From positions 3,543,284-3,607,283 of the forward strand of contig NC_090712.1 in NCBI RefSeq assembly GCF_040954835.1: a DNA stretch of 64,000 bases, in the 5' to 3' direction. The notes below the pieces were generated by a model. The model was not told the DNA's origin, searched no databases, and saw only the letters and a list, made by a program, of their open reading frames with translations. Position 1 is the stretch's first letter; each line of letters opens with the position of its first letter. Positions 38,275-51,170 of the stretch are shown piece after piece. The position numbers and the translations under genes were made by a program. The stretch is from Lepisosteus oculatus. Its lineage: Eukaryota > Chordata > Actinopteri > Semionotiformes > Lepisosteidae.

Positions 38275-40688
38275 TTTATTTCAATCACAAAATAAAAATT
38301 ACAAAAATAGATCGCCTTTATTTTTTAAAAAAAGCTGTAATGCTAATACATTGTCAATGCAGCAACCACAATAAGAATGCATATTCCAATTCAGCAAACA
38401 TTGTTTACACAAATTGCAGCAGTAATGTGAATAAGAAAAGCGTTCACTGTGAAGTAAGCATCATGGAGAACTGTCTGGGGGTATGTGATTAAAATGACCA
38501 TTACTAATGCACTCTTCCAGGAGCTAAAACACAAAGCAAAAACTAGAAAGTGTTGGTTGAACTACTGGTCCACAATTTAAAGGTATACTGTACATGCTGT
38601 GCATGAACTCACAGGCTTCAGACAAAGCTGGACGATACTCGTGGTTTGTGATTGGGGGTCAGAGTATGCCACCTCTGCAAAAGCTTAAAGTAATACTGCT
38701 TATGTGTCCCATGTCCTACTCGCTTGGTGCTGCGTTCTAAGAGTTTAGTAATATGCAAATATGTGTCTCTTAAGCGCTATAAAAAGTGAATGAGCACACA
38801 GGAGTCATCAGGACAGCATGAAATCCCTTCTACTCCAACCTGCATTGCCAGTGAGTGCATGGCTCTCGGGAGCATCTGCCAGAGAAGAAGTCAAATAAAG
38901 GCATTCAACTGATGTCTTACGTAGCAATACACTTCAAAGAACTGTTGTTCTAGACACATTTTGCGTATCCCAGAAATCCTGACTTAAAACAGTCTGCATG
39001 ACATGGGAGAACATAACAGCAAAACAAAATATTGAAATATAGGTGCCAGATTTAATTTTTTTCCATATTTTAGCAATTTAACCTTTAAGTGGCGGGCAAC
39101 TTAAGCACTGCTTCCTTTTAAGATATGAATCAGCAGTAGTAAAATAAGGGTAGAAATACACAATCAGCCAATCACAATGTACAGGCACAGGACTAACACA
39201 GGCGTTAATGGAATGAGTGACTAAAAAATGTCCCATTTCCTTTTTTTTTAGCAGTCTGTGGTTCGCTGCAGTTAATGGAAACTAGTAACCTAGTAAGCAG
39301 ATTTGCAACAGAATGCTTTTGACCTTGTAGTATGAAAAGCATTTTGAATGCTTGCCTTTCATATAGAAATGTTCTGCTGACAATCATTCTAAATACAAAT
39401 AAAAATATATATAATTTATAATTTATCTTATAGTTTTCTTCTCAACTGTAAAAAGTCTTAAATACCTATTAAAAAAGGTGGCACAGGTTATACAGTATTT
39501 GAATCCTTTTTTAGGAAGCTGTAGTTTTGTATGAAATCTACTGATTACACTCACACAATGAAGCATTTAAAAAATGTTCTGTAATGTTCAAACCCATGCC
39601 AATAATGACAACAAATTCCTACTTAGGAGTTACAGAACATACAACATTTGAAAGTTGAGAAGGGAAATGAGATGATTCCACAGTAGATAAGCAGGTTTTT
39701 AAACACTTCCCTGTGTTTAAATAAAGCAGAAAAGCTTTTCACTAATTTGCAACAAAAGTAAAGCTGTCAAGGCCAGGACTGATCACAGACAACGACTTCT
39801 CATGTGGTTTACTGGAGGTTATACTCTGTGTCTGTAGCACAAAGTGAGATATTACACATTATGAGTTATTCTGGACAACTCAGTCACAGTAGAACCACAA
39901 CAACTATTTCAGACATAACTAAAAAACTAAAACGATCCTTTTTTGTTATGAAAGTGTACTGTTCCTCATTTAGAAGAAAATCACCAGAAAGAGCTTTTTG
40001 TGATGTCATGAGGCTGATACTCCTTCTCTGTAACACTGTTCCCAGTACGACATACTTTGTCCATTACTTCTTGTCTCGTACGTACTGTAGAATTGTCTGT
40101 TAAATATCCGATACAAATTTTAGCTTCAGCAATGCAGCTTATTCAATGCTGACTTGTAATAAAAAGGAAAAATAGTTACTTCCAACCTAAATTAAAAAGC
40201 CAAAGATATCAATGGAAAGGGTCACCTTCAGCTATGGACCATCACAAATACACAACTGTATGTGGTAGCAAGTGTATTGAAGCCTCTGAAGAAGTGATGC
40301 TATCAGATCGTTCATGTGAATAGCACCTGAAAGCCTTAAGTCTTTAGACACCGAACCCTAAAGATCGCAAATAGATACGTCTTTGCTGCCAGGCCAAGCT
40401 GTTTCAGATTGAAGCGCCGCGACAAATCGTGTTCAGTTACTGTCGCCAGTGGACACAGCAGGTGTGCCTTCAGAACAATGCTGACATGCAAATGAGCTGA
40501 TAAAGCCCAGGACTCGGCAAACAGGGGCCCTCGCTTCAGAGCCACCTGTACTGAGGCTGTGCTACAGACACGTTGGGCGTTTTAGCAGCACGAGCTTTTC
40601 GGTTCAATTAAATTCAATCCCTTGCGGACAGTAACCAGAAAGAGGGGCAGACGGCGTGGGTGTCGGCTCCAGGGGAAGCCCCCAGCCC
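38275..40688 (-). other. traf5: traf5 3' UTR
   Basis: AT-rich sequence follows the traf5 stop codon. Minus-strand AATAAA signals (TTTATT on +) occur at 38317-38322 and 38275-38280, giving a UTR of about 2.4 kb. No repeat or coding signal was recognised inside. Confidence 0.5.
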
Positions 40689-41269
40689 CTACAGGTCCTC
40701 GATCCCCGTCGTGTCCACCTTGACCTTCACGAACAAGGTCTCGTCTTTCACGTAGACGCCGTTTTTGGGGTTCTCCAAGTCCGCGTGCGAGACGAAGCAG
40801 GGGAAGCCCGAGGCCACGTTCATCTCGCCGGTGGGCCGGCGGAAGCTGTTGCTGGCCGGGTCGGGCTTGAAGTAGTCCAGGATGTCGCTCTTGTTGCCGC
40901 TCTGGTCCAGGATCATGAGGGTCACGGTCTGCCGGAAGGGCCAGGGCAGCAGGGAGTCGAAGTCTCCCCTCATCAGCACGATGTACAGGGACAGGTGGGT
41001 GCCCCTGCCGGCGCCGTCCCCGTTCAGGTAGGCCCGGGCGCACAGCTTGTAGCCGCTGCGGCTGGTGTAGAAGGGCATGCTGAACATGGAGGGCGCGCGG
41101 CCCTCCGCCGCCGCCTCCTTCCTCTTCTGGAAGTCCTGGATCTTCCAGATCAGCTTCCCGTTGTAGGACGTGGCTTCCAGCTGCCGGAACCTCTCGTCGT
41201 TCAGGTTGAGCTGCTCCATGTGGATGTTCAGCAGCCGGGAGTGCCGCTTGTACTGATCATCCAGGACGT
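40689..41269 (-). CDS. traf5: traf5 terminal exon, TRAF-C (MATH) domain
   Basis: This single large exon encodes the end of the coiled coil (DDQYKRHSRLLNIHMEQLNL) and the entire receptor-binding MATH domain (LSLYIVLMRGDFDSLLPWPF, RQTVTLMILDQSGNK, FKPDPASNSFRRPTGEMNVA). It is GC-rich compared with the rest of the gene. The acceptor is ttgttgcag, with phase 1 entry completing the Asn codon. The stop TAG is at 40689-40691. Confidence 0.94.
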
Positions 41270-44200
41270 CTGCAACAAGGCAGCAGCACGTTAGCGCTCT
41301 GAGCAGAAATATAAAAGATAGACATTGTTGCTGGAAAGAGAACCACAGCCTTGAAGTCTGTTGCTGACCTCTCTCCGTTGTAGTGACAGTGAGACGGGGG
41401 TGCGGTGTTGTGTGACAGATTACTACAGTCGTTGGCACTGGCAAATCAGGACGGTGTTGGGGACAGAGGTGGTGTAAAGCCCGTGTGGCTGGAATAGCAG
41501 AAACAAGCTGGTCGAGATCGCCCCTAGCTGTCATGATTATTCAAACCAATGGCTGCTCTCACCAGTGGCACAGTGCCGCCAAAAAAGCCAAGTTAGCACT
41601 GGAACGATCAAAGAACAGAGACATTGGAAAGTGTCTTTTGTTGGTTAAACCATAGTTTCTGGAAACAAAAAGTGCTTATTTGTCTACTGATTCTTTCTTT
41701 TTGTTTTAAGTTGCATTTGACACCCCAGATGCTAAGATGTCTAAGAAATAGCAGATAAGTGACAATCTACAAATGTGGTGGTGTCCTTTCTTGACTAGAG
41801 AAGTCAGGAGAACTGTCAAGCCCTGTGAACTATGAGGTCAGTGCTTCCCCTCACTCAGCGAAACGGTCTAGCAGTGGGTGGTCACCCGTATACAATTAAT
41901 ACCTGCAATTACTGTTAAAGCACAGGGGGGCGTGGTGACTTACTCAGGCGGTCTTTCAGCGACTCGATCACTGAGACCTGCTGCTTCAGGTTGTCCACAG
42001 AGGTCTTCAGGTGCCCCACCTCCGTGCGGATGGGGTCCTGATTGAAAGCGCGTGTGAGTTGCTGCAGCTGGATCTGGACACTGGACACTCTGTCCCTCTG
42101 CTCTTCAAGTGACCTCTATTGTGGCAGAAAGGCAAGACTGCTTGAGCAAACTGGCCTATGTCCCTACAATCATGTTAAACAAGCGATGATGTTTTACACA
42201 GTCATGGCAAAGCACCTGAGACAGGAATAAATAATGACAGACCGGTGGGTTTAAATAAAAGTTTGTACAGCTTTAACATTACAGTGTAGACAGGCTGGGT
42301 CATATTAGGGCCAGATAGTTTTAAGATTGCATTTGTTTTTATTCGTTCATGAAATGCACATAAAATACGAAATTCGAATTGATTTTATTCATGTAATAAC
42401 TGTCCAGCGTTTTTAACAAAAAGCACAAATCTTTCAGTAAGAACATCTGAAGCAGGGCAAATATATCAGCATGTTTTCAAGGCTACAGCTTTAGTGTTAA
42501 TTGTGCAATGGAATGTAAGGAATAATTACTGGAATATGTCAGATTAGCTGTTTACTGCCTTATCAGTTACAGAAAAGGCCTCAAGGTCTGTAAAGGTGAG
42601 ATAAGAACTGACTTTTTAAAACTACAGTAATTAGTTTGCTCCTAATGAGGTTGTTAAGAGTAGAAGAGCCTGGAAGAACAGGTCAAAAATTGCCTGAGCC
42701 TGAAACAAACCATTCTGTCATGTACTACACGAGGCTGTCCTATATACATATACTATACTGTATAAATGAGTTAGTGAACTTCAGCTGTCTGTTCTGCAGG
42801 GCAGACACAATGCTACACTGCTGTGTGTATTGAGTTCACAAGCTTTTCTCCTACTCCTGTGTAGAGGAATTCCCCACTACAGCATTCATGTTTGAGGAAG
42901 TCTTCCCAGAGCTGCTACAGTGAGGTTGCAAAACCCATGATCCAAAGCACAGCTGTGCCTCACCTGTACACAGGAGAGCATGTTGTCGGTCTTGGTCACC
43001 TGCTGTATAAGTGGCTTGATTTCCTTCTCCAGGTTGTTGACAACACTCGTCAATTCTTGAAACTCGTGGTGCTTCAGGAGCAAAGTCTTTTGGAGATCGT
43101 CTATCTGGTGGGAAACCAGCGTGATGTTAGGCATTTTGAAACTGGAAAAATTTTGAACATTTTTTGAGTACCTCAGTTTGAATAGAGGTAGTCAAACTGA
43201 AAACCAATAATGACATCAACATGGTAACCAATACGCCTAAACAACACACTTCATCATTTCCAAACAGGCAGGAAAATATGAGAATACTACTTTTTACTTC
43301 AGGTACTGTACATGAAGACAATGGTACACATCCTCTGATCGAAGAGCTCAGGCACTTACGGTACATAAAAGGCCTTCATTAGTGATTTTGGCTACTGTTA
43401 GGTTTGGCCAATTAATTTAAATACTTAGCTCATTTAAGTAATTAAGAACATCTGTGGAATCAAACCTGCAAGTCTTAATTCTGACTTGGATCAGTCTCAC
43501 CATTGTTACCTGTTTTTCCAGCTTGAAGTTACTTTCCAAAACAAGAAGCAGATGGTCTTTCAAAGCTACATCTTCATGGGCCTCCACATTTACTCGTTTT
43601 TCCTACTTAAAAAAAGGAAATACAGTTATACCGGTATTTAAATGGGAAAATAAGAATTGCACAGAGGAATACAGTTGTTTTGCCTGTAGGGATCTATTTT
43701 GCTACACTGAGGACCAATGTAAGGTTTACCTTTATTCTTCAAGAGCAGCAACAACATTGTGTATAAAACATTTCCTCAAGCTTAAAGAGTTCCCGCGCTG
43801 TCTTTCGGGAAAATGTTAATGATTAAGACTTACAGAAAAATGACCAAAACGAAAAAAACACAGAGCTCTCATGTCTCTTTATTTGCTTCATCACCAGATG
43901 ATTAAAATTGAGATATTTCATCACGGAGAGCTTACATGAAGTCAGAAACTGTCCTGCCCTTTTAATAAAATGAATGACTCATGCCAAAGTCTGTGGTGGT
44001 ATTAATCAAAGATCTGAGTTTGGCACATTTTGTGAATAGATAAGAGTATTATTTATACCAACCCTGAAAAAGCAGCCGTATTTCTTGTATGTGCAGTCGA
44101 TTTCAACCTGGGGGCATTCTTGAAAATGGTCTTTCAGCTGAAATGTCAAATGATGGTAAACAAAGAGTGCAAGTCAATTAGCACGTTTCCCAGCAGCCAG

Positions 44201-47200
44201 AAGCCTTATCAGCAGCAGGGAGAAGTCTTCAGGTCAGAAATGTTGGTTTGTCAATATCCAGCATAATTAGCAGTCAATGCATGGAGTTAGCTTTAGTGAA
44301 TACAGAAATATTACCCGTATGTAGTTACTAATGTTTTCATTAATATTTTATTTGAAGCAGTATCTTATTTGGACTATATATACAAATTTACGTACATATA
44401 AATTGGACAAAATGTTATCATGAACTTTGTGATTGAAGATGATATTGACAGGTCAGAAGACACATTCTAAGCTAAAGAAATTATCTTTTAACAATAAGCA
44501 AATTTGACAAATATTTGAAATAATATTAATATTGCCCAGCATGACAGTAAGAAATAAAAACAGGATTCTAAACAAGATTTTCTCTTAAGTCATTTCAGTC
44601 TTGCAGTATCAGAAGAACTGTACTCATATCAGTGATAGAGGATCTCACTTCCTTTTGTGTTTTCAGCAATGACTACGCTACTAAGAACAGGCAACCTGCT
44701 AGCTAAATCAGCTAAGTGTTACTTTTTTCTTGAGAGAAAAAGAAACGTGGCACATCAGTATTAAACAAGTATTAAAAATATTTTATTAAACAAGTTCTAC
44801 GGAGAAAGAACTTCAATTTTCTCCTGTACTGGGCTGATCTCTAAATCGGGCATTTTTTGTCAGACAACAGCTAAAATCTATTAACAGAAGTTTAGTGATT
44901 TCATTTCTAAAAAAAAGAGTACAAAGCAGTTTGCTGGCTACAGTACATCTGATTTTCTTACCTTGTGTCTTTTTATAACCTGAGAACACTTGTTGGGGCA
45001 CTGAATTTTGAAGTCCGGACAGTTGGTGTCTTCATGATCCTAAAAATGCAACCATTATCAGAGTTGAGACAGGGCAAGCAAAGCGTTGCCACAGAGAGAA
45101 ACCGCACTTGCTGGAGCTCATTAGAAAGCAGCTGGAGATGGGGCAGCACTCTAACTCCGAGGCTCCTTATCCTGGTCCTGGGTTAACTCTGTGTCTTCCG
45201 TCTTCCAGCTGAGTTCTTAATCACAGCCTGACTAATTTTAGTTTCCTATCTGGGGCATATCAGTAAATTTGCTTCCAGCTCTCAAAACATCAAACGGGAT
45301 TAGTAATCAATATCAACAGTGGACCAATTTTGCAGTTTCATAGCAGTCCTCATGCAAGAGTTTCCTGAAATTTAAGCCACTGGACCTCTGCAAAGGAAAA
45401 CATCCATTGCAGGCGAGTCTGAGGTCGTTCCCACCTGTGGGCGTGTCTGAGGTTGTTCCCACCTGTCGGCGTGTCTGACGCAGACGGTCCCACCTGTGGG
45501 CGTGTCTGACACAGATGTTCCCACCTGTGGGCGTGTCTGACACAGATGTTCCCACCTGTGGGCGTGTCTGACACAGACCTTCCCACCTGTGGGCAAGTCT
45601 GACTGGGTCGTTCCTATCTGATTCTGTTCATCATCAACTGATCAACTAGTAAGATCTACTTAGACAGAAATAATGCCCAGCCAGTCGAGGAGAGAAGAGC
45701 AGCATGAACTTCAGTGTACTGAAGCAGTTGAAAACACAACACTCAGGACAGACTGAAGAATCAAGTGAAACAGAAGTCTGAAGAAGCAAGCAGATCAATG
45801 AAGTCATCGGTTAGCAATGAAGACTGAGAGCACAGCTGGAGTGGTAACCAGCAGACACAGCTTACCTGCAGGACCAGGGCTGGGAACTACTGCTTTAACT
45901 ATTCCAACCAGACAAGCATTCCACAGTAAAAGGTCTTGTGCTTACCTTTAACTGAATCAGCATATAATGCTTCTCACAGTGTGGACAAGATTCCATGCGG
46001 TAGGCACAGATGCTCATCAGATGTTCCCTCAGATCCATGCGGAACATCACGTCCGTGCAGCCTGTGTTGGTGCACTGCACGGACTCGTATGGACAGTGCT
46101 TCAGGTGCTCCTGGGATACAGAAGGGAAAGTGTCACAGGACTAACAAAAACCAGAACGGCTACTTCAAGGACAAGATGCCCCTTGGCCTTTTCTGCTGCA
46201 GTAGGTATTAGAGGGGATCATTCAGCAGTATTTTTTTATTCGATACTTCATGGCTACTCGTGTTGACTTGTTATTTGTCATGCTGTGTGGGATCAAACAT
46301 TATCATTGAAACTTGAGTGAAAATGTGGCTGGAAAAAAATAAAATTCCCCGTAAAAGATAAAACAGGTGTTTTGTTTCATCTGAAAGCTGCGTCCCCTTT
46401 CTGTCAGAAACAAGTCAGTGGACTGGGAGGGAACTACCACTGGTTACTGTCATGAAGGTGGGGTAGAGGCAGAGGAAAAAGTATAGAGCAACTATAACCA
46501 TACGTCATGAATTCATCCTTCATGTCAAAACTAAAGTATTCGTAATTTGTGGGGATTATGGAAAGTAATTCTGATGTTATTTATTATGTGAATAAAATTG
46601 CAGTGAAAATGCCAAATATTCAAATACTACATGATCAGGACCTTTCTCTTGATGATGTATGAAATAACATTTACTGTACAATTCCATCCTGCCAGACCTC
46701 AAATAATTTAGTATCAGCTTTTTTCTTTTTCAGGAGCTTGGGTCACATACCAGATTCTATGATACTTTCTCCTCTGCAGGAGCTTGGATCAAGTATGTTA
46801 CTAATTAATCTACTGTATTGTGCATGTTATTAATAAAATGGTTGCAATCTTTCCCCCAAAATACAGAAGCAGATTTACCGTATTCAATAATTAAGAATAT
46901 TCCAAAACATAAATTGTCTTACCTGCAAACGCCCTAAGGTCACCTTCAATGTACAGTCCGGCGCATTGGCACAGTATATTTCCAAGTTCAATATTTCTCT
47001 TTTACAGCAGTTATCTTGAAAAACCTACAGAAAATGCAAATCCCAGGATGAGCTCAATGTTTAACCAAACCAATATTGTCTACTTTTTTTTAACAATACT
47101 AACAAAGCTGTACACTGTATTAGCATCTCATATGATCCAGGGTGTTCTGAAATTCAAATCCAAATTCAAATCTTTCCGGTAAAAGAATGAAAATGTTCAT

Positions 47201-48357
47201 TCTCCAGACAGCGTACACTGTATTAAATACTGTGGTAAAATCAAGATCTAAGTACAGCCATTGTCTAGTTTGTTTGCCTTATACACCACAACAGGGAATA
47301 AATGCAAAGGCCACACCTGAAGGAGCTACAGTAACAATATTCCACCACATGGCTATAAAATATTCTATATAAGATCTTACCTCATTCGCCTTTATCAAGG
47401 CATTATCTATAGGGCATTTAGGCATTGTGGTGCTCTCCCTTGAAAAAATGAAAGACAGTCAATTAAACAACCTGGTTTCTCCCACCATATTAATAATCTA
47501 AGAACTACCTGCAGCTTTTTGGGATACATTTATAAGCTAGTGTCTGTTCCAGGATAAACAAGATCTTTCTTGATTTTCTGGGGTAGCAGCAGGAGTTTAC
47601 ATTGAAAGTGGTAAACCACCCTGCTTAATCAGAATTTCTTACATCTGCGCAGCACATCACAAAACACACTATACTGTACTGTATATAAAAATCCCTTCAT
47701 CCTCCACTGAAGTGCAGCCCCACCTGGGGAAACGTTAGGGAACCTGCCAACTATACAAGCCCAGAGTGCAACATGGCCAGGACACTTTTCAACACTTAAC
47801 ACTCCTGCCTCTTCAAGCACTGTCATGGGTTATTCTATGCCAAAGCACTCACAATTTACTTAACACCTGGCCTGAACTTTTTTTAAGAACTAAGTCACAA
47901 ATGGGGTAATCATTAATAAAATGAAAATTCAAACAAAAAAAATGGCTTGATGAGGTATCCATGTCTGTGTCAGTAATTAAAGTTTCACTGCGCGCTGAAA
48001 ACCGGGAAGAAAAAACAGCCAGAACATTGTTTCTTCTTTCTACTTTCCTACATGCAATTGTTCTTCAGTTGTTCCTCTAATGGCAATCTATGCACCTGAA
48101 ATTTTTCACAGAAAGACCAACTGCTCCTTTTCTTACAGGAAAGCTTTGATGCACTGGTAGCAGAAGATGTGCCCGCAGCCCGTCTGGTGGGGGTTGAGCA
48201 CCACATGTCCGCAGCTGGGGCAGACGTACTGCCCCTCCAGCTTCTCCACAAACTGGATGTTCCGGGCCAGCAGCGCCGGGTCCAACTCCGCGGACACGGC
48301 GACGCCGGAGTTCTGGCGCGACAGACCTCCCGCGGCCGCGCTCTCTTCGGAAGCCAT
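40689..48357 (-). CDS. traf5: TRAF5, TNF receptor-associated factor 5
   Basis: Adaptor for TNF-receptor superfamily members (CD40, LTBR, OX40, CD27) feeding NF-kB and MAPK signalling in the cytoplasm. Coding exons: 48357-48137, 47438-47381, 47024-46923, 46110-45946, 45039-44962, 44137-44063, 43602-43510, 43104-42964, 42115-41944, 41269-40689; 561 residues, human about 557. The RING is near residues 45-85 (VCPSCGHVV, NPHQTGCGHIFCYQC, CPID). TRAF zinc fingers follow (DNCCKREILNLEIYCANAPD; CPYESVQCTNTGC; CPDFKIQCPNKC). Then a coiled coil (DDLQKTLLLKHHEFQEL, EEQRDRVSSVQ) and the TRAF-C/MATH domain from about 405 (YNGKLIWKIQDFQKRKEA, FYTSRSGYKLCARAYLNGDG, GEMNVASGFPCF, ending VDTTGIEDL). The ATG follows an acceptor in the RING exon, as in the family. 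TRAF5 rather than TRAF3 is chosen for FQDNCCKREILNL, the SGYKLCARAYLNGDG stretch and the DLEDL-like end. Confidence 0.95.
45413..45612. repeat. 31-bp minisatellite in a traf5 intron
   Basis: About six tandem copies of a unit near GTTCCCACCTGTGGGCGTGT plus CTGACACAGAT. The central copies are nearly identical and the edge copies diverge. All three reading frames stay open on the minus strand only because of the repeat, so the open frames there are not genes. It lies between exons 44962-45039 and 45946-46110. Confidence 0.85.
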
Positions 48358-48363
48358 CGGGGC
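48137..48363 (-). CDS. traf5: traf5 first coding exon, RING part
   Basis: The exon starts after acceptor cttgtctccag (exon base 48363), has six UTR bases, then ATG at 48357-48355. It reads MASEESAAAGGLSRQNSG, then LARNIQFVEKLEGQYVCPSC, then GHVVLNPHQTGCGHIFCYQC. It ends in phase 2 with donor gtaaga; the leucine codon is completed by 47438. Confidence 0.93.
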
Positions 48364-48770
48364 CTGGAGACAAGAAACGGGACACCAGAGCGCCGTGAAG
48401 CTGGGCCCCCCTACAGACAGCACAAACGATGCTTCAGATTTTGAAAAGGGACACAGCTACGAAATAGTGAGGCGTGCTGGTTACAGCCTCTTTCTAAGAA
48501 CATGCAGTTGCTTGCCAATGTTCGCCCTTTTTAGGCTGCACCCGCAACTGTTCTGAACAGGGTATGACATTGGTGACAATTTTAATCTTCCTGTTCACGC
48601 AAACGCACGGAAGATGCTGGAATTAAAAGCAAAGTCAACCGCCGCCCCTCAGCCGGGCACACAGAGAAACGCAGCTGCAGAATTGTTACTCTGGCACCGG
48701 TGACAGGGCGCTTGAACGCGGCAGACGGGGTCACTGGAGGGCAAGGTCACCGTGCACGGAAACGCCATCA

Positions 48771-48977
48771 CCCGAAAAACAAGGCGCTATATTTCGGGAA
48801 CGAAAGCAGCTGGGAAATTACTTGCAGCGGCACAAACGCAGCACTAACGAACGGGACCGGGTTGGTTCCCCCCTACGACGTTGTAGCGGGACTGAGTGAC
48901 GTCACGACCCCCGAAAAAACAAGGCGCTACAGTGTATATCTCGGAAACGAAAGCGGCACAAACGCAGCACTAACGAA
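48771..48977. repeat. Duplicated GC-rich unit with a CRE site upstream of the traf5 RING exon
   Basis: Copies at 48771-48852 and 48909-48977 share CCGAAAAACAAGGCGCTA, a cggaaacgaaagc-like middle and GGCACAAACGCAGCACTAAC. Between them is the perfect palindrome TGACGTCA (48897-48904), a CREB/ATF-type site. It may be an alternative promoter or an intronic enhancer; the evidence is sequence only. Confidence 0.5.
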
Positions 48978-48989
48978 TGAGGCCGTCTG

Positions 48990-51040
48990 CAGGGGGGGCG
49001 TCTTCACGGAGCTGGACACAAGAGCACGGCGGTGAGGGGGGAAATGCAGATCGCCTTTCTGCATCCCAACAGTTCTAGGATTCGTGCATGCCAACCCCAA
49101 AGCGATTTATGCACGGTTACCTATCCCATTACCCCACAGGACACCCCAAAAAAGTAGGTGGTTTCTAAAATATACTTTGTGGGTTTCTGTTTTTGTATGT
49201 TGTCCATTTCAAAAGACAAAAAGCTGTTTGGTTTTCATGGAATTGATTTAAAAAAAAAGATGTTCGGCTTTCACAGTTAATTTTCTTTATTTCGGGCGTA
49301 TTGCAAATATATAGTTTTTTTTTTTACACAGAGTCCCGGGATGGGGCACAGTAATTATTTCCATGGCTGTTAACACCTTAGATGCGAACGCTGTTTTAAC
49401 AGTTTTCTCGGTAGAAACACAGGAAGGTTCAAAATAACTTCGGAGGATTTGTAAACAAGCAGAGGAAACGCAAGTGGCAAAAGCAAGGAGACTCAATCTC
49501 TTTGCCAACATATTCTCCAATACGGCTGCCACGCTTCCGAAATCGTTGCTGTACTTGTCGTTAAGTGCTGCTCTTACCATTGTAGAAAGCAAACTTGTGC
49601 AGAGTTCAGTAGCAGTATAGCCTATTTTATCTCTCACAAACAGCAAGCGGTGAGCTTTAAACGTAAGTATAAAACGAGTAATATAAGAATGTTAGACATC
49701 AGTGATCAGCCTGGCATTATTCTAGTACACGACAGTTTTTTGTGTTTGTTTTTTTCAGCGAAAGGCAGCGCCGCACAGGAAAAGTCCGGCAGAAATCCCC
49801 ACTGATTAATCTTGAAAACCGTCTTTCCTCAGGATACACGAAACCCGACTGTTCCCCTTTTCAAAAAAAAAACCTAAAAACGTAAAAAAAACGGTTTCGA
49901 AAATCCGTAAATACAATGAGTCGTGCGGCTGGATATGTACTTATACTTTATGCGTAGGTTATATTTTACGTTTTCACGGATAATTTAAATTTCTGTTCAT
50001 AGCCTTCTCTCGATAGATCACCCTCCAACAGGAAAAAAAAACTTGAAACGCTGTTTTTGTTGTGTAGAAGGATCGCAAATAACATTAACGAAACTTGATC
50101 TACCCAGTAGCGAGAAGGATTGTGTTTGAAAATAACGACTGAATCGATCAGCTTATCACCGATATAGTAAATAATCAGCAGTCCATTCATCCATTCAAGA
50201 ACGTAATAGGCACTTAAAATGTCATCACACTTTGAGTTCTTAAATGACACAATTCATATCTGTTCTACAAATATGACTAGTGACACTTAAAGCATAATAT
50301 TGATATAGGAAAAGTTATTTTTGATTCGCCCACTTAAAATCTGCCTTTCAGTATTTAGCATTTATATCGATAGCATCGCTCATCTTAAGATGTAAGATTT
50401 GGTCTCCCACGCGCGATGAAATCATTTTCACTTCGTTTTTGTCTCAATTTCCCCGAAAATGCGAGGATTCAAGGTATGATTATGAGGTCAGAAACGTCTG
50501 TGAGCGACAGTTACTTGTGCCTGCAGGTCTGAACGCCTGCTTATACTCGGGACGGGCTCGTCGGCAGCACGATGTTCCATTTTTCGCGAACGGTTTCAGG
50601 CTGCAAGCTTCAGTCCTTCGGCCTTATCGTTGCCCATTTCTCATGCTTTATGTCGATATTGTGCTTTTTCACAGTCGTGCCGTTCCACAAAGAACAACGC
50701 GTTCTCGTCGAGAGGGGGATTCCCCGCGGGCGGGTGAGACCCATTCAGTACCAGCAGCAGTCACGCACTCGCAAGCTGGATCTTTGCGCCTGCCAATTCC
50801 ACAGATGGGAGATATACTCATTAATCGGACGGCCTATTAACATTCAACCCATTTATTTTCTAACCTGGATTTCTGGTCAAGTCGGGTGGCAGCAGGACCC
50901 CCTTTTTTTTTCTTTTTTACTTTCGTTTTCCATGTAGTGAAACATAAAAAAAGCCTGCATTGGCCAGCAGAATCCTCTTACCTGACGGACGTCTTTAATT
51001 CGCGTCGAGGTGCCCGCCTGTGAGACTGCTGCCCCGGCTC
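48990..51040 (-). other. traf5: Probable traf5 intron 1
   Basis: Mixed sequence between the RING exon and the candidate first exon. It contains poly-T/poly-A runs (49315-49325, 49863-49872). Two overlapping plus-strand open frames near 50439-50937 show no recognised protein similarity and no splice or start context, so they are not called. Confidence 0.45.
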
Positions 51041-51042
51041 AC

Positions 51043-51170
51043 CTGTCCTGCCGGCTGCAGAGGCGGCGGGAACACTGTGCTTCAGCCGGACACCAGCCTT
51101 GCGCCGCGACCTCGGCTCCTCTCCGCGCTGATGCGCTCGCAGCTGTAACGCTGAGGAACTACGCAGGAAG
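51043..51170 (-). promoter_or_regulatory. traf5: Candidate traf5 noncoding first exon and core promoter
   Basis: A CpG-rich patch on the minus strand ends in an excellent donor (GGACAG/GTGAGCC, exon end 51043). The gene needs a noncoding exon because the RING exon has an acceptor before its ATG. No other equally good donor with CpG context was seen upstream. The transcription start is estimated near 51170. Confidence 0.5.

Noticed and set aside
40656-41294. 212-codon plus-strand open frame
   Set aside because: It is antisense to the GC-rich traf5 MATH exon. Low-complexity Gly/Val/Arg composition is typical of shadow frames.
45313-45596. Three overlapping minus-strand frames with a TPTGG repeat
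   Set aside because: They arise from the 31-bp minisatellite, whose length is not a multiple of three and which lacks stops. No coding context.
40689-48357. Assignment to TRAF3
   Set aside because: FQDNCCKREILNLEIYC, the SGYKLCARAYLNGDG stretch and an end in IEDL fit TRAF5. TRAF3 ends differently (DLPDP).
50439-50937. Two overlapping plus-strand open frames in a CpG-richer patch
   Set aside because: No recognisable protein similarity, no supporting splice or polyadenylation signals, and it lies in the probable traf5 first intron.
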